Origin: Capnocytophaga sp. oral taxon 863 str. F0517
GTDB lineage: Bacteria; Bacteroidota; Bacteroidia; Flavobacteriales; Flavobacteriaceae
Assembly (NCBI RefSeq): GCF_000466425.1
Contig: NZ_KE992088.1
Coordinates: 1 to 64,000 of the forward strand
Length of the DNA: 64,000 nt
Direction of reading: 5' to 3'
Positions within the stretch are counted from its first letter, which is position 1; each line of letters begins with the position of its first letter. The notes beneath the pieces are model-generated. The model was not told where the DNA came from, searched no databases, and worked only from the letters and a program-made list of their open reading frames with translations. Below are positions 63,174 to 64,000 of the stretch, one piece after another. The position numbers and the translations under genes are program-made.

Positions 63174-64000
63174 ATGTCAACAGAATCAAAAAAAGCGAAT
63201 GGTATTGCACTTTTGCCATTGATTATTTTTGTGACCGTTTTCCTCTGGAGCGGCATCCAGTATGGGAGCTTTTATGAGTTTCCTGCCCCTATTGCCGTAC
63301 TAATAGGAACCATTACGGCCTTTGCGATTTTTTATCGCAATGGTATCAATGAGAATGTAAATGGGTTTATCCGAGGAGCTGGCAATCCTAATATACTGAT
63401 CATGTGCCTCATTGCCTTGTTCTCAGGAGCTTTTAGTGTTGTCACTAAGAGCATTGGGGCTACCGATACCTTTGTGGAAATCACCAAGAACTACCTTTCC
63501 TTACAGTTTTTGTATGCTGGGGTCTTCGTTATTGCCTCTTTCCTCTCCTTCGCTTCTGGTACTTCCGTAGGGGCAGTGGTGAGCTTGGCGCCTATTGCAG
63601 CAGGCTTTGTGAGCTTGCCCAATGTGAATGTGGAGCTTATCGCGGGCTCGCTCTTAGGAGGTGCTATGTTCGGCGACAACCTCTCTTTTATCTCCGACAC
63701 CACCATTGCGGCTACCCAATCACAAGGTTGTCAGATGAAGGATAAGTTCCGTATGAATGGAAAAATTGCTTTTCCTGCTTCTATCCTTACCACCATCCTA
63801 CTCATTATCATAGGAGTTTCTATTCACCCTAGTGGACATTCTCTCAGTACAGGAGACACACCTATCCAATGGATTAACCTACTTCCGTATATCTCTGTTA
63901 TCGTATTGGCCACCGCTGGTCTTAATGTTTTTGTCACCTTCCTTATTGGTACCATCCTTTCAGGTATATTAGGCTTCTGGTATGGCACTTTTGATTTCTT
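63174..64000 (+). CDS. NhaC-type Na+/H+ antiporter, C-terminus beyond the right edge
   Basis: From ATG 63174 the frame is open to the window end (275 codons). The protein begins MSTESKKANGIALLPLIIF and has at least seven hydrophobic helices. Conserved parts are the ASFLSFASGTSVGAVVSLAP helix, LLGGAMFGDNLSFISDTTIA, and a following CQMKDKFRMNGK loop: GDNLSFISDTT is the NhaC-family signature. It exchanges Na+ for H+ across the inner membrane. A TATCTTTG -7 box lies at 63139-63146. Confidence 0.9.
   Translation, partial: MSTESKKANGIALLPLIIFVTVFLWSGIQYGSFYEFPAPIAVLIGTITAFAIFYRNGINENVNGFIRGAGNPNILIMCLIALFSGAFSVVTKSIGATDTFVEITKNYLSLQFLYAGVFVIASFLSFASGTSVGAVVSLAPIAAGFVSLPNVNVELIAGSLLGGAMFGDNLSFISDTTIAATQSQGCQMKDKFRMNGKIAFPASILTTILLIIIGVSIHPSGHSLSTGDTPIQWINLLPYISVIVLATAGLNVFVTFLIGTILSGILGFWYGTFDF

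Overview
This 64-kb window comes from a Bacteroidota chromosome, most likely class Flavobacteriia and closest in flavour to Capnocytophaga (genus is inference). Supporting signs: promoters of the Bacteroidota type (TTTG, 19-21 nt, TAnnTTTG), a type IX secretion (T9SS) type-B sorting domain, a SusC/SusD pair, fused ResB-CcsA, a fused glycogen synthase-phosphorylase, and an anaerobic NrdD/NrdG pair. No rRNA, tRNA or CRISPR array was seen.

Layout. 0-8 kb: two paralogous secreted zinc metalloproteases (the first runs off the left edge) flank a DUF417 membrane protein and htpG. 8-17.7 kb: envelope and lipoprotein genes on the minus strand (three YD-repeat proteins, an M23 peptidase, a CPA1 antiporter), with a plus-strand fixH/SafE-like pair. 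18-20 kb: a complete EcoRI-type restriction-modification system placed directly in front of ccsBA. 23-31 kb: a secreted unknown, carA, a solitary atpA, a DUF2339 membrane protein and hicAB. 31-36 kb: SusD and a frameshifted SusC. 36-40 kb: an orphan antitoxin-like gene, a hicA remnant, a YhcG-type nuclease, nrdG and nrdD. 40-46 kb: DedA, a TPR protein and the glycogen fusion enzyme. 46.4-61.2 kb: an AT-rich accessory island. 61.2-64 kb: GSCFA protein, a DUF4230 gene with a small overlapping ORF, and the start of an NhaC antiporter.

The accessory island is the most interesting part. It holds a three-repeat Asp-box protein, five cytosolic YD-repeat-like proteins (one truncated), a PD-(D/E)XK nuclease, a cyclic-phosphate-processing receiver (cREC) protein, a uracil-DNA-glycosylase-fold protein, a metallophosphoesterase, two tandem DUF262 proteins (the first broken by one in-frame amber codon), a 77-residue FtsZ/tubulin-like fragment and a WYL regulator. 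Four promoters in it share one architecture: a GGTCA-N5-TGTCC dyad exactly 11 nt before a TAnCTTTG -7 box. One of them drives the WYL operon itself, so the island looks like a WYL-controlled conflict or stress regulon.

A second result is a 160-nt RNA-like element present twice (10032-10191 minus, 46738-46897 plus). Both copies have exactly the same length, show compensatory changes in three stems, and sit in 240-260-nt leaders in front of unrelated genes. A third is a set of heptamer-periodic intergenic arrays (TGACTAA-type) at the 3' ends of many genes, which put stop codons in every frame.
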